A stretch of 64,000 bases of DNA from contig NC_092576.1 of NCBI RefSeq assembly GCF_037975245.1, positions 12,701,111-12,765,110 of the forward strand, given 5' to 3'. The stretch comes from Apostichopus japonicus. Its lineage: Eukaryota > Echinodermata > Holothuroidea > Aspidochirotida > Stichopodidae. Numbering within the stretch: position 1 is the stretch's first letter; each line of letters begins with the position of its first letter. The notes under the pieces were generated by a model. That model saw only the letters and a program-made list of their open reading frames with translations, was not told where the DNA came from and ran no database searches. Positions 12,944 through 25,846 of this stretch are shown piece after piece. The position numbers and the translations under genes are program-made.

Positions 12944-14417
12944 AGAGGTTATGAAATGAAACAATTTTTCTTAACCATCGTATTCTGTATACTCGTAGCT
13001 TTCCAATTATACCCAATTTGTGTCAAATGAAGCTTGCATCCTTGAGGAATAAACGATCAAAAATTCGAGGGTAATAAAAACTTTCAAAAAATTGTTGTAT
13101 TTATGGTAATGCGGCGTGACGTCAGTCGAGGAACTCAGCTCACTTCCGAGACTCTAAGTGTACATTCTTAAACGTCTGAGAACACACATCATTACACTGT
13201 TGCAGCGCTCCGTAGTAATTGAGATTTGGTGTTTGGAGTTTTGTTTTTACGTAAATTTATCTCGCAACTGTTAAATATGCCGAGCCGATATGTGATATCA
13301 GGTTGCTCCACCACAAGTAAAGACGGATTTCTACTGCCAGCTTTTCCAAAAGATGACAGAAATCGAAGAATTTGAACACGACTCGCTCAAAACACTACAC
13401 ATACACAACGTTATGAGTGCCTGTATAGGCCTATACTGTTGCCAAATTACTTGTTATGACCATAGTCTAGGCCTCCTTGATACAGCAAATGACGATTTTT
13501 TGGGGGGGTTACCTCATATTTTGCACAAAACTTAAAGCCAGTTGGTTTTAGAACAATCAATACTAGATCTGCAAGTTTTCTTTTGTGGTAAAACTGGCGT
13601 TGTGTTGTGATTTTACGTAACAGTTGGATGATACAATTACACGGGCTAGCCTGTTATACAACGTCTATTAGTTAGGTCTAGGGCTATGTTACCACTACTA
13701 GTACTATAGGGTTGCACTGTACAGAATGTCACATTTTCCTTGCACTGTAAGACACAGAATTCTAAAAGCTTCGCTACGAAATTAAGTAGCAGGATCATCG
13801 ACATTTGAGATAATTTAAATCATATGAAGGTCTTAATAACGGTGGTTTTGTTTATGCTCAACCGACCAGTTTCGGTTCAGGGTCGTCCAACAGTTCTGCT
13901 CGGGGACTTCGCACGGCAGCGACGCGTCTCGGCCATCGGGATCGTTTTACAATTCTTCTGCAAGGGGCTCAATTGATAGGGAAAAACACCGATATTATCT
14001 TCATCACCGTCAAAACTATTTCCTTCTTCTTCCTCAAGAAAATAATTTTCGTCAATGCTTACGAATGTCCTGAGAGGTGAAGTCCTATTTCCTCGGAATC
14101 GGAAGATTCGGGAGAAGACATTTTCAATTGATGAGAAGAGTGTTGTGGTTACATGTAGTAAACTGTATAACGCCGTATCGGTAAACAGCGGGGAGTCGGC
14201 TTTGGCTGAAATGGTTCCTTTGATGACGTCAGATAAACTGCGGTGGGCAGCTTTGCTTTTTTTTACGAGTGGCAGCTCGAGAGGTATCTAGGGTAATACT
14301 TTGACAGCGAATTTCTGGCGTTTGAAGCCGTATTTACGGAGAGTTGTGCATGGGTGATGTTGTAGTAATGTAAATAAACCATTCCAAGACATGAACATTT
14401 TTCATTTCATAATCTCT
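12944..14417. mobile_element. TTAA-flanked DNA transposon derivative (Kolobok-like?)
   Basis: The left end AGAGGTTATGAAATGAAA and the complement of the right end, AGAGATTATGAAATGAAA, are inverted repeats with one difference. TTAA lies outside each end (12940-12943 and 14418-14421), as expected of a TTAA target duplication. The 1474-bp body interrupts a 47-bp minisatellite, which fixes both boundaries. It carries a THAP-like start (see 13277) but no transposase core, so it is a non-autonomous or deleted copy. Kolobok elements combine TTAA duplications with THAP domains, which is why I favour that superfamily; piggyBac-type elements also target TTAA. Confidence 0.65.
13277..13375 (+). pseudogene. 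THAP-like zinc-finger N-terminus, truncated
   Basis: An ATG opens MPSRYVISGCSTT followed by a FPKD segment and stops at TGA after 32 codons. The pattern M-P-x-R-x-V-x-x-C-S, then F-P-K-D about 15 residues later, is the start of a THAP (C2CH) DNA-binding domain. Only the first part is present; the W and the later Cys/His ligands do not follow in frame. It may be an exon with an unseen donor or a broken remnant. It lies inside the TTAA-flanked element. Confidence 0.5.
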
Positions 14418-14421
14418 TTAA

Positions 14422-15330
14422 GTAATATTTGTTGAAGTTCATTTTAATCAACCCACTGCCCTAATTGTTCTTTCTTTTTGATTGCATCATCAGTTTAATC
14501 AATTCAGTGCAAATTTGATCAATCCAGTGTACATTTAGTAATATTTGTTGACTCCATCCCTTTAATCCATCCAGTGTATATTTAGTAATATATCTTGACT
14601 ACATCACTTTAATCCCCTCAGTGTATATTTAGTAATATTTGTTGAATACATCCCTTTAATACATCTAGTGTATATTTAGTAATATCTGTTGACTACATCC
14701 CTTTAATCCACTTAGTGTATACTTAGTAATATTTGTTGAATACATCCCTTTAATACATCTAGTGTATATTGAGTATTTTTTTGTTGACTACATCCTTATA
14801 ATCCCCTCAGTGTATATTTAGTAATATGTGTTGACTATATCCCTTTAATACATCTAGTGTATATTTAGTAATATTTGTTGACTACATCCCTTTAATCCAC
14901 TCAATGTATATTTAGTAATATTTTTTGACTACATCCCTTTAATCCACCCAGTGTATGTTAGTAATATTTATTGACTACATCCCTTTTATCCACTCAGTGC
15001 GTATTCAGTAATATTTGTTGAATACATCCCTTTAATCCACTCAATGTATATTTAGTAATATTTGTTGAATACATCCCTTTAATCCACTCAATGTATATTT
15101 AGTACTATTTGTTGAATATATCCCTTTAATCCACTCAGTGTATATTTAGTAATATATTTTGACTACATCCCTATAGTCCATCCAGTGTATATTGAGTAAT
15201 TTGTGTTGACTACATCCCTATAATCCCCTCAGTGTATATTTAGTAATATTTGTTGAATACATCCCTTTAATCCACTTATTGTTTGTTTATTGATATTTCT
15301 AGACTGTATCCCTTTAACCATAGTTATAGT
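14422..15330. repeat. 47-bp minisatellite, about 19 units
   Basis: Units of the form GTGTATATTTAGTAATATTT, GTTGACTACATCCCTTTAAT, CCACTCA repeat with a 47-bp period (for example successive GTGTAT starts at 14668 and 14715). Units differ by point changes and 1-2 bp indels. Each unit contains TTTAAT, so it offers TTAA insertion sites. Confidence 0.85.
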
Positions 15331-16254
15331 TAGTTCATCGGATTATGCCACTTTCTGTTAGTTACTTTAACTAAGCCATGCTGTGTTCAATACAGTGACG
15401 TGCGCTGAATTACAAACGTCTGGGGTTACTCAAGTACCACGTCGGTGGTAGTTTCATGATCTTGCTAGTAATAAAAATATCGATATGTTATTAAAACAAA
15501 TATGATGTAATAATTATGATACAGGAGATGTTATAATAACTTACTTCCCAACGACCAGAGTCTAAATCAAGCTTATATTGTTCATCAAACTTAGCAGAAT
15601 CAGGAATCCAGAACACTGTAAGAAACAAATAAGATTAATAAACAATATATATGCTTTAACGAATAAAAGAATGTCAATGATATATTAGTGAATACAACTC
15701 TTTGAACAATACACAATATAAACAACCATAGCACTTTTACTAAGATCTTTATTGTCTCTATGGTTGCATATTCTTTCTTTTCGCTAACAATAATTTGTGT
15801 TTTCATGGTGTCACATGTTCTTCAGAAAAGTGATTTTGGGGGGATGCTGAAGTTAGACATACTGTCGGTGGGCTACACTTGAGAATGCATTTTATACCAC
15901 CCAAAAATGTAGATTTTCCGAGTTAATCCCCCAATTCATTCCTTTCCTGGTTAGCACGCATATACAATGAAATATTAAACAAGAATATGTTTCGTGACAA
16001 TGCAATGATGTAGACAACTCAAGTTTAGTATGTATTTCAAAACTACAAACCATGTAACACGATCAGATCATCACACAGTTCTTCATTTAAAGTTGCTTGT
16101 TTGAAACACTTATTAATCCAAAGAAATGTGCCTCTGTCATGAAACCCATCAATACCGAATCGGTTTTCTATCAGCATCCCAGAAATATATATATATATAC
16201 ACGACATTTAAGCAGCTTCTGGGTATTTGGTTACACATTTCAGACAATCTTTTG
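15331..16254. other. Non-coding, no supported gene
   Basis: AT-rich, with a short (TA)n run at 16187-16199. No repeat or gene recognised. Confidence 0.4.
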
Positions 16255-17020
16255 AGATAATAAAAACTCGCAGAAAATTAACTCAGCAAGTTACAATTTA
16301 TTCAAACGTATTGAGAGAAAAGAAAATGATGCGATCCTTTTTCCATGACGCTTAATTCAAAATCATGTTATTTTAGAATATATCACCGACACCTATGTTC
16401 TCAACCCCCACCCGAATTACGACCCCCCCCCCCCCCTCCTCCTTACAAGTGCCCTCGATATATTCCTTCTTTTTAACGTATGTTGAAATGATCGGTTATT
16501 TTTAATAACTAATAAACGAAATGGATAATATAAGAGCAAACCATTGCATGATTTACATTTTGTAAACTTTCTTCCTTCAGACGGAATTGGAAAACATGTC
16601 AGGTTACATCAGCAACATCTGTCTGTTTGAACAGGAATATTGTGGTGCCGTTTCTGAGCACCCGACAATAAACGGAACAGGATGGGTAGGAAAGAAGATC
16701 GGGTGGGGTTGGGCGAGTTGTGAAGAATGAAACAGAGCCGTACTTTAACTTGTCTATTCACTGCTGCCCAACGAAATAAGTTATCATCTGTAGCCAATTG
16801 ATGGCTCCACATCTTATTAGAACCTGCTTTGAGACATTTGGATTTGAAGTTAAAATTTTGGCCGTTAAGAAAAAGCTTCCATCATACCGCTTTAGTTGTT
16901 TTCAAACCTTTCGTAGCCGGTGTGTTCCTGATCCTTCCTAAAATGTGTACTTGTGTGTGAGGCGGTTATACAGAGGAAGGAACAACTATTGATGTAATGC
17001 AAGTTGAGTAAATTGGTCAT
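16255..17020 (+). repeat. Left arm of a long inverted repeat
   Basis: Two blocks here (about 16255-16600 and 16850-17010) occur in reverse complement at about 18590-18840 and 18440-18580. Examples are CCGGTGTGTTCCTGATCCTT near 16919 against AAGGATCAGGAACACACCGG near 18519, and AACTCGCAGAAAATTAACTC near 16266 against its diverged complement near 18820. The left arm has about 250 bp extra (16600-16850). It looks like an old foldback element or inverted duplication; no coding sequence was found in it. Confidence 0.6.
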
Positions 17021-18429
17021 CTTGATAAAGTCAACCTGCTGCAACAAAGACTGACCCTACATTACTTAAAAAAAAAAAAAACATACATGTATCTGTGTAC
17101 TGAGCCTATCTTACAGATACCAATACTAGAATATATGAAAGAAAGGATTTTCTGATTGCGTACGTCATTAGAAAGAGCAAAGGTAACAGTATCGAATAAA
17201 GCGATCAAAAAATATAGAAGACAGAAAGCGATTTGGTTTACATGTCTTACAAATGTCAGTACTTTCGGTACTACGGCGGCTATAGTAGAACACAGGAAAT
17301 GTTGCTATTTTATAAAGAATTTTTTTGAATTTCCATATAATAATTAAAGCTAAGTTTCTCAAATGTTCACCTGTTTCATCATGTACCACCCCTGAAATGT
17401 CGACTTCTTTTACAACAAGTCGACTAGTTCATCGAAAGTGTGACCATGATTGTCGGAAAGTCTACTTTGTCTATTATGAACGTCAACTTTGTTTATGATT
17501 AAAATTGTGAAATTGATGAAAAAAGTTCCTTATAGGCCCATTTATTCAAATTTGACTTCTATGTCAGACTGCTACATTCTTTAAAATTTTGAAAAAAAGT
17601 CGAAGCACGACGGATGAAGAAACGTATGAAAATCAATCTACACCATTACAGAGTTGCGACTAATGATCCAACTGTATGATCTAGCACTGCCTTGTATTGC
17701 ATCCTTTAGTTAAACATACAACGAAGGGTAGAAGATTAATTCTGGACCCGCAAAAAACACATTTTGAAAAGTGTTGGTATGTACCCTTTGGTCTGGTATC
17801 GTGCTATGAATACACGGCTATGAAAACGCTGATAATACTGACAAACACTATTAGATTGTTTCCAAAGTAAACAAAATGACACATGTATGGCAACAAAGTT
17901 AAAACTTTAACACTTGCAGGCTAATTACTTTGACAGTTGTTTTTGAAATAAATAAATGTATATTCTTTTCCCTTACGATTAACATCTTTCCTAAATGGCG
18001 AAATAAAATATACTTTATCTTTATATATCTGCTGTATTGCAGTGTAAGATATATATGCTTCGTGTTCATTACGGCCGATGTTCGAGGTATATGTACAATG
18101 ACGTTAAAGGTTCGAGATTTGACGGAATGGTAATTAATGGCAATTCTAAACAACTATTTAATAAGTATCAAAACCGCACAAACAGATCCACGAATGACGC
18201 CCGGCGATAAGGTGCCCTCAGTTTGATTGAGACTTAAACCCAATCAATACACGACTAAGGGAATTGTTTGAACTGTTAACAACATGATTCATGTCATTAA
18301 TCGATTAATCAATCACTACTTTACCTTTCACTCCCTGAGATTTCAGTGTGGATAGCGATGGTCCGACGGGTATTGATGAGGGCAGCAGGCAGTCTTTTAG
18401 GCTATAATCAGAGAAAGTAAGAAAATCAG

Positions 18430-18845
18430 TTATTTGCCATTACATCCTTCTTCAACACAATACATCAATAGTTGTTCCTTCCTATGTCACAGCCTCATAC
18501 ATCAGTAAGCTTTTTAGGAAGGATCAGGAACACACCGGCTACGGACAATTTTGAAAGCAACTAAACGGTAACTAGTATGTTTTCCAACTCTACCTGAAGG
18601 AAGAAAGTTAAATGTAAAATCCTGCAACTATTTGCTCTTACATTATCCAATCGTTTATTTTTGTTTATCAGTTATTAAAATTAACCGATCATTTTCAACA
18701 TACCTTAAATATAAGGAATATCTCAAGGGCGCTTAATTTTTAATGAATCGTTATAGAAAAAGGATCGCATCAGTTTTTTATCCCTCAATTCGGTTGAATA
18801 TAGTTTGTTCATTGCAGAGTTAATTTTCTGCGAGTTAAGTTAATC
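18430..18845 (-). repeat. Right arm of the long inverted repeat
   Basis: Reverse-complement partner of 16255-17020 with the blocks in mirrored order. The arms are diverged by substitutions and small indels, so the structure is not recent. The roughly 1.4 kb between the arms has no recognised gene. Confidence 0.6.
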
Positions 18846-19104
18846 TCACAAACGCACAAACAGACCCACGAATAAGCAAACAAAAAAATAAAACAAGATG
18901 TGAACCTTCATGACGTCTTCATCAATATATCGTTAAGGAATTAACGAAACCAGAATTCCAAAATGCATTGTGGCTTTGATGATGTAACATGAGCAATTTT
19001 CTTCATGAATCTGACGTAATGTATATTGGGGGCGTACAATATAATTAGTCTAAGTAATACAGTGAAAAGCAGTGTGACGTGACAAACAATAAATTGATGA
19101 CATA

Positions 19105-20190
19105 GGCTGTCCTGAAATGACCATTGACCTCAACAACAGGCTTCTTGTACTCAATGTGTTACATAAACATACTAAGTATGACAGCTAGTCTTGTTGAAAT
19201 ATTGTGTAACAAATGTTTTTCACAATTTGACCACTAGTGAACTCTAACGACCATTGACCTCTACCCACAAGATTAGGCTTCTTGTACTTAATGCGGTGCA
19301 ATAACGTACCAAATATGCGATCTGCCCAAGCTTCTCTTGCGATATTATGTTAAAGTAGGTGCGTTAGTGTAGAGAAACAGGTAAGAGTGGAGCAAAGTAA
19401 ATGTTTGACGTTTGTTGACTTCAAATGACGTATGACCTCCATCAACAGCGATAATAGGCTCCTTAAATTTGATATGGTTCATCTACAAACCAAATATGAG
19501 ATCTTTCTAAGGTTCCCTTCTTGTAATATCATGTTTACAAGACTTTCACGATTTGACCTGATGCCAAAACATGACATTTGACCTCCTCCATAACCAACCG
19601 GCTTCAATGTGGTACTTCTACATACTAAATATGAGGTCTGCCCAAGCTTCACTTCTCGAGATATTGTGTTCACAAGGTTTTCAAAACTTGACCCTGGTGA
19701 CCCCAAATGACCTGTGACCTCCACCAAAAGCACAAGGCTTCTTATAATAAATGTGGTAATTCTACACACAAAATATGATGTCTTCCTAAGCATCCCTTCT
19801 TGAGAAATTGTGCTTACAAGGTTTTCAAAATTTTACCCTGGTGACCCGAATGACCTCCACCAACAAACAATAAGCTTCTTGTACTCAAATATGGTAATTT
19901 TACATAATAATTATGAGATCTCCTCAAGCTTCTCTTCTTGAGATATTGTGTTTACAATGTTTCTTCAAGTTGATCGCTGAGGACCCCAAATGACATTTGA
20001 GCTCCACCAAAAACAATATTCCTCCTGTACTTAATGTGTGTACTTCTACACACCAAATATTAGGTCTGTCCAAGCTCCCTTCATGAAATATTGTTTTTAC
20101 AAAGTGTTCACAACTTCACCACAGGTGACCCCAAAGGACCTGTTACCTCCAACAAACAATATGCTTATTATAAATGTCGTGCTTGCAAGC
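19105..20190. repeat. Degenerate tandem repeat, period about 135-150 bp
   Basis: Eight diverged units each contain TGACCTCCACCAA, GGCTTCTTGTACT, a variant of AATGTGGTA...CTACAC, CCAAATATGAG, TCTGCCCAAGCTTC, TTCTTGAGATATTGTGTT and TACAAGGTTTTCA. TGACCTC-type blocks fall near 19126, 19255, 19433, 19579, 19715, 19852, 19995 and 20139. No open frame runs through the units. Confidence 0.75.
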
Positions 20191-20576
20191 TGGGCGACAC
20201 AAACGCACCCACACAAAGACTCGCCATCATGAATAAAAAGGTTCGATTATCATCTAAACTAAAAATGGTCGACTATTTTTGTATGTTTTATTTATCGTTA
20301 ACGACGCAAATTAACCTTACTTTCTCAATATCGTCATTTTAGATGAAATGTGTGATGAACATATTAACGTTTAAACCTTTGCTTGTATTCGATCCCTCTC
20401 ATTTGGTTCAAACATGAGAACCTTAGAAAAAGTTAAATGAGCCAGAGAATGAAGAAAGTTTCTAAATGATTGTAGCTCAGAAAAATGACAGAGCTGTGAA
20501 TCAGAATCCTTAAAATTCACATAATGACACATATTTCATATAACTTTAGTAAGTGCTCCACCAATTAATATACTCA

Positions 20577-20977
20577 TTTATATAATATAAACTGTTTCAT
20601 TTTTTCACCTAGATTCTACCTTCAATCGTAACTTGTTGTGAAACGCCTATGTGTCTGCTAAAGGAATTTTCATTTACACACAATGTTCATAACTATATCT
20701 ACACTATAAATTACGACACATATGAATATGCTCAGACCACAATCATTACAAATGTAATGGAAAATAAACATCAATTTATATAATATAAACTGTTTCATCT
20801 TTTCACATAGATTCTACCTTCAATCGTAACTTGTTGTGAAACGCCTATGTGTCTGCTAAAGACATTTTCATTTACACAAAATGTTCATAACTATATATCT
20901 ACACTATAAATTACGACACATCATATGAATATAATCAGACCACAATCATTAAAAATGTAATGGAAAATAAACATCAA
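20577..20977. repeat. Two-copy 198-bp tandem duplication
   Basis: The string TTTATATAATATAAACTG begins at 20577 and again at 20775. The copies remain nearly identical to AAACATCAATT, with a few substitutions and a small indel. No coding sequence is seen in either copy. Confidence 0.8.
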
Positions 20978-22138
20978 TTGAAGCAGAAATTAATGATGAT
21001 TATTAATCTTTACGTAATGATACAAGGTTCTATTTTGTTTAATTTGATAATCTTATTACAACATGTCATCATTTAATCACAAAACCCAGTGTCGTGCGGA
21101 TGATTTTATAAGGTTGGAGACCGGGTACGGTGTTACATTGAATATTCCGACTGATTTAGGTAGTGATTTAAATGCTAATGTCAGGGCCAGGTGCAAATGT
21201 AATATTTTTTATAAACGAGTGGGTGCTGCCGTAGGATCAATGAATCTAAGTCCCATTTATGGTGGTCAAGATGTGACCCCACCACACCCCCAGAATAAAA
21301 AAAATAAATAAAAAAAATAGACGCCAAATAATGCATTCTGAAGTATGTTTAGACTATAATTCATGTTTTTATAAATTGGCTGTAAAAGAAGGTTATACTG
21401 GTAAATTATATTTGATAAGTTCAACATTTTTCTGACTGATGAAAGCAGAGGAATGGGCCTTCTTAGGGGGGCCAGAGTATTATTTTATAATGGAGGGTAT
21501 GTTGCCCTGGAGTGATTCAAGCGAATGTAGGGCATTGGGTTCCTACCCGGAAATAATAATGTTTAGACAATAGATAGAGTGTGGTCCCTAAACGCAAAAT
21601 TTTGCTATAAGAAATACGCTGTGTGACGTTTAGGAAAAACAGGGTGTGGGAGGAGGGGGGGGGGGGGAAGTGGACACCAGTAGTAGTGATCCTTTCCTTC
21701 TCTGGCAGAATCCAAAAGTCCGTCGACTGAACCATTTTCCCCCAATTTATTGAAATCGTTTTCGATATAATAATAGGCCTAATGAAATCGTATAAGATGT
21801 TTAGTTAGTATCGTTTTCTTCCAAACATCGTGTGGCTAACATCATAATAAATAGAGACAGATTTAGTACTTGTCAAAATGACCTTCAGAACAAGAGATCA
21901 TTGACGTATCCAGATACCGTAGCTGCAGTCGTTTAGTCACGAGACGTACTACCGGGCGATTGACAGGTCATGTTTAAAGATACAATGATCTTGCTATGCA
22001 GTGTACATCATTATACTCCTTAAAGTGGATACAACTTTTCAGAGTATGGTGAGGCAATCGTATCTGGTTGAAATTAATGAGTGCTAGCGTGCGTGTATTA
22101 GAGAGAAAAGGCCAAGAATACTGTAGGTCCAAGCAGGC
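20978..22138. other. Non-coding, no supported gene
   Basis: AT-rich, with a G-run at 21655-21667. An open plus-strand frame at 21063-21311 has no recognisable domain or splice signals. Confidence 0.4.
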
Positions 22139-23572
22139 TACACTCTAAAAACTGAAGTGCTAATTTAGTAGCACCAACACGGTGCTAGTCAACAATTAGC
22201 ACTTTAAGAGCTAGTATCTAAACCTTCAAGTGTTAAATAACTTGCACCATACCAAAGTGCTATCGCCGTAGTTGTGATGCACTGCACTTATTAAGTGCTG
22301 AAAGTTTCGTATTAACTTTTGATTGGCTGAAGGCGGTGACGTCAGTAACATGCAACAACGCTATTGGTTGTAACCAAATAGTTGCATATCGCATCGCTAG
22401 ACGTGACAACTGACGAACGTTCCACCGGCAGACGTAAGTTTCTGAATTGAAATCTGTGAATATTCTCCAGAGTAAGGAATATTTGAAAGCTGATATGGCG
22501 ACCTTTTATGAAATTTGAGTGATCATTCATGTTTTCAATAACCTAGCTTCGCTGATGACGTCGGGAATTCCCTTGAAATAATAGCTCTGTCGACGTCTTA
22601 GTGATGGTAGCCTACCACTGATTTCATAGGTCTATTCACGTATGTAGATGCCAAATGCGCTCTGATATAACATTAGGCTATGCCAAGTTTATGATTGGGC
22701 GTTTATAAATTATAGGCCTAGCCTACCTCCTTATTGTAACATTTATAAGGCCTAACTTTATGGCCGCCAATGGTTATTCGATTAAGGTGTGCTACTGGTA
22801 CTACCGTCTCCTATGTTTGCACAAGTGGCCATCACAGAGTCTTAACGTATAAGAGAGGCAGGCTCAATGCAATAAGTATTGGTATTGGTTTATATGCCAA
22901 TGCCTAAAGAATACGAGCCGATGGCCGCTAGACGTCCACAAGAAAACGTTTTGGAAGGCCTGCCAACCCATATTACGCTTTGAATTTGTGGTAGCCTAGC
23001 CTAGGCCTAACAGTATTGTGGTAACAGGCCTAACGTTGGTGTTGTTAATGTTACTTTGCAGTGTAAGGTCTGTGTGTGATTGCCGACTACAAAATGAAGT
23101 AGCCTACAAAGTACAAGTACAAACCATACTTCACAGTCATACATTATTCAGGTTTAAAGAAAAATTAAAGTTAATGTAAACATAAAATAATGATCAGAGT
23201 AATCGTATACATCTTATTCTTATTTGACCTTCATAGTGTTTCCCTTATTTCGTGCATCGCTTAATTTTGTGTACCCTAATGTTTGCCTTGTTTGCACCTA
23301 TCAAGGAAGGCCTACTATAAGTATGTTTTTCTTTTGAAATGATGACTCCCAATGTAAATATGCTTCATTTAAGATGTTCTGTCATAAAAAGTGAAAGACT
23401 ATAGGTAGGCTAAATTTGCCAATTAATTTGAAACAAATTTCGGTGAAACTTTAAACATGCTTTTTTTTGATCGAATCTGTTTATAGACTCAAGCTTTTGC
23501 AGAAAAATGAAAGAAACCTGACATGTTTTGGGATTCATTGCATGTTTTCTTGTTCTATTCTTGTACTTGTAG

Positions 23573-25846
23573 ATTTTGCAAGACTTTGAGCAGATGTATG
23601 GAGATCAGGTCGCCAATAACTTTTTGATGAAATGGGGGGAACATTCCTGTTTCCAACAGTAGTACCAACTCAGCTCTGCGGGACCTTCAGTTTGAATTTG
23701 AAGAAACAGAAAAGTCTGAGGGTATGTTTCAAAGAAGTGCTAACATTTTGTAGTCATGTGACTCTCATTGTGCAAGTGCAGTCAAGTTTTCTGTAGTGAA
23801 TATTTGGTATGTTAGCTCTATGAAAGACTGCTATAGGTAAAATCATGTACAGAAAAGTGGCAATGCTGTTAACAGTTTGTATATGGTACCCAACTTTCTT
23901 TAAATATACATGGAAGATATGAATGAAAGTGATTAAACTGAAACTGAATTACATTCCAATCTAGATTTTGAAGAAGACTTAAGTTCTGACACCATCGAAG
24001 CTGGTGGGAGCTTATGTCATTGGTGGGCATCTACTGTACCTGTCTATCAGTCTAACGATAGTTCATTTAGTGGTATTATCTCCAGCAGTCTTCTTTTGAT
24101 TTTCAAGTACTGAAGCTAACTTGGCTAAGCTGATCCATGGGAGGGGACCCATCACCAATGTATACAAAACTTGATGTCAAAGATCATTTAGGTGTCAATT
24201 CAGGCTGCAGCGTGTGAATCTAAAATAGCCAGATCATTATCAGATTGCTCGCAAATTGTTGAAATCAGTGGATTTAAACTTGTATCCAGATTTCAAATCA
24301 AAGATTATAACTATTGGGGCTAAATTTGTAGCCAGTTCTTAGGCCCATGCACTAAAATTGACTAAGCTGGCAATCCTGTTCACTATTGCTTTAATTCCAG
24401 CTGTGGAGTGAGGGTCAACTGAAGGAAATTTGCTTCTTGAGCCACGTACTGTTACAGCGCTGTGGGTGGAGGGGTGTGTTATTATTCTAGAAACATTGTA
24501 GAACCAATGTTGTAGGTCTGGTGGTGTAGGGTTGTAACTGTATAGCCACTTGCTTGGTTCCTTCATTGATACAAGTTACTGTACCACTTGATGCCCTAGT
24601 TTCCTCCATCCAAGAGTGTATTCAATAAGCAAAAGTATTAATTTCCTGGCCAAACCAATTTCAATTATAGAGTAGTGTCCCAGAAATTCTTTCTTGTTTT
24701 ATTTTGGCATGCAGTGCCTATGTGTAATTTGTATATTGCAATTTCTAGAGCAAATAGTAGGAACGAACAATTACTAACTGACACGTCACACTATTTTGTT
24801 GACATATGCATCTGTTTTGTTGAGATATGTAATCTGTTTTTGTGTTTTTCATTATTAAGAAACTTTTTATTTTCTTCTTTAGAACATGCATCCATGTACA
24901 GTCTGTTTGCATTGGTTCACCTATTGCTGTCTTTCAACACAAGGAAAAGTGGAAAATGCAGTCGAGATGACAATATCCGTTACTTCATCGTCTGGCAACC
25001 AGTAAGTTGTTTTGTGTGTTGAGTGGGAAAGATCTGCCAAAATTCATACAGAGTGATCAATCTTTAACCATTTGAGCCTAGTGGGATATTGGTGCTGACA
25101 TACTGTCCTCTAGGCCTCAGCCCCCTTGGCTCAATCTGCTCTGGGCAGTCCAGATAGGTGCCCTTATTAAATGTGTCTTTCCTTCAGGAGATAAGAGTCA
25201 ACCACATAAAACTATCTGATAAAGATGTGGGTCAATGTAGACTATTCTGTACCTGAGCCAGATAATCCTTCATTATATATCAAGTTACATCTGCATATCT
25301 TTTTAGCTGGTTAGATATTAATATGGATTTTATATTTGGTTAAAATATGGCACGAGCCAGGCAGCAGTTCAGGCAAGATAAATAATAGTACGGTTAGTGA
25401 TGCAAGCAGGATGTGAACTGATTGTCACCTGGACTAGTTGAATTTTTCAGAGATTACTAGAGAAATTGGCACTATTTTGGAAATTAATGCATGCTTAATT
25501 TATTTTCTTCTTAGATCGGAACAAATGTGGAAGAATATGCAAAGAAAAGCCAACTCAGCAGAAAACAGCCACACCTCCTGGCCATTGGAAGCAATGTGAC
25601 TGACTTGCAGCATTTTTTGTAGTTCTGGATGGAGTTGCCCTACCTGTTTCCAGGCAAGCATGTGGAATTGTAGCAGCTACAGATATTGTAATGAAAGTTC
25701 ATTATGTTTTTAATGTAGCATATGCAGTGCAGCTCACAGATTTCTACACCTTTGTCCAAACTGTGTTGTATGGCATACCTCCATCAGGTCAAAAGATAAG
25801 TAATCGTGTTAAGGAGATAAGGATTGCTTTGCAAAATGTGGAGTAG
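23573..25846 (+). pseudogene. SAMD3-like gene carried by the transposon, frameshifted
   Basis: Plus-strand exons are visible. Exon 23573-23721, after TTGTAG, starts ILQDFEQMYGDQVANNFL. A following exon begins at 23965 after CTAG. Exon 24883-25001, after TTCTTCTTTAG with donor GTAAGT, encodes a leucine-rich block with FALVHLLLSF. The last exon 25515-25846, after TTCTTCTTAG, encodes GTNVEEYAKK, HLLAIGSN, then FVVLDG, KVHYVFNVAYAV, DFYTFVQTVLYGI and NRVKEIRIAL, and stops at TAG. This C-terminal pattern is one I know from the many uncharacterised fish and invertebrate proteins labelled SAMD3-like. The frame changes in a G-run (23634-23639) and in a T-run (25613-25618). Either the gene is dead or the assembly has homopolymer errors. 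Exons between 24000 and 24880 are not resolved. Confidence 0.6.
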
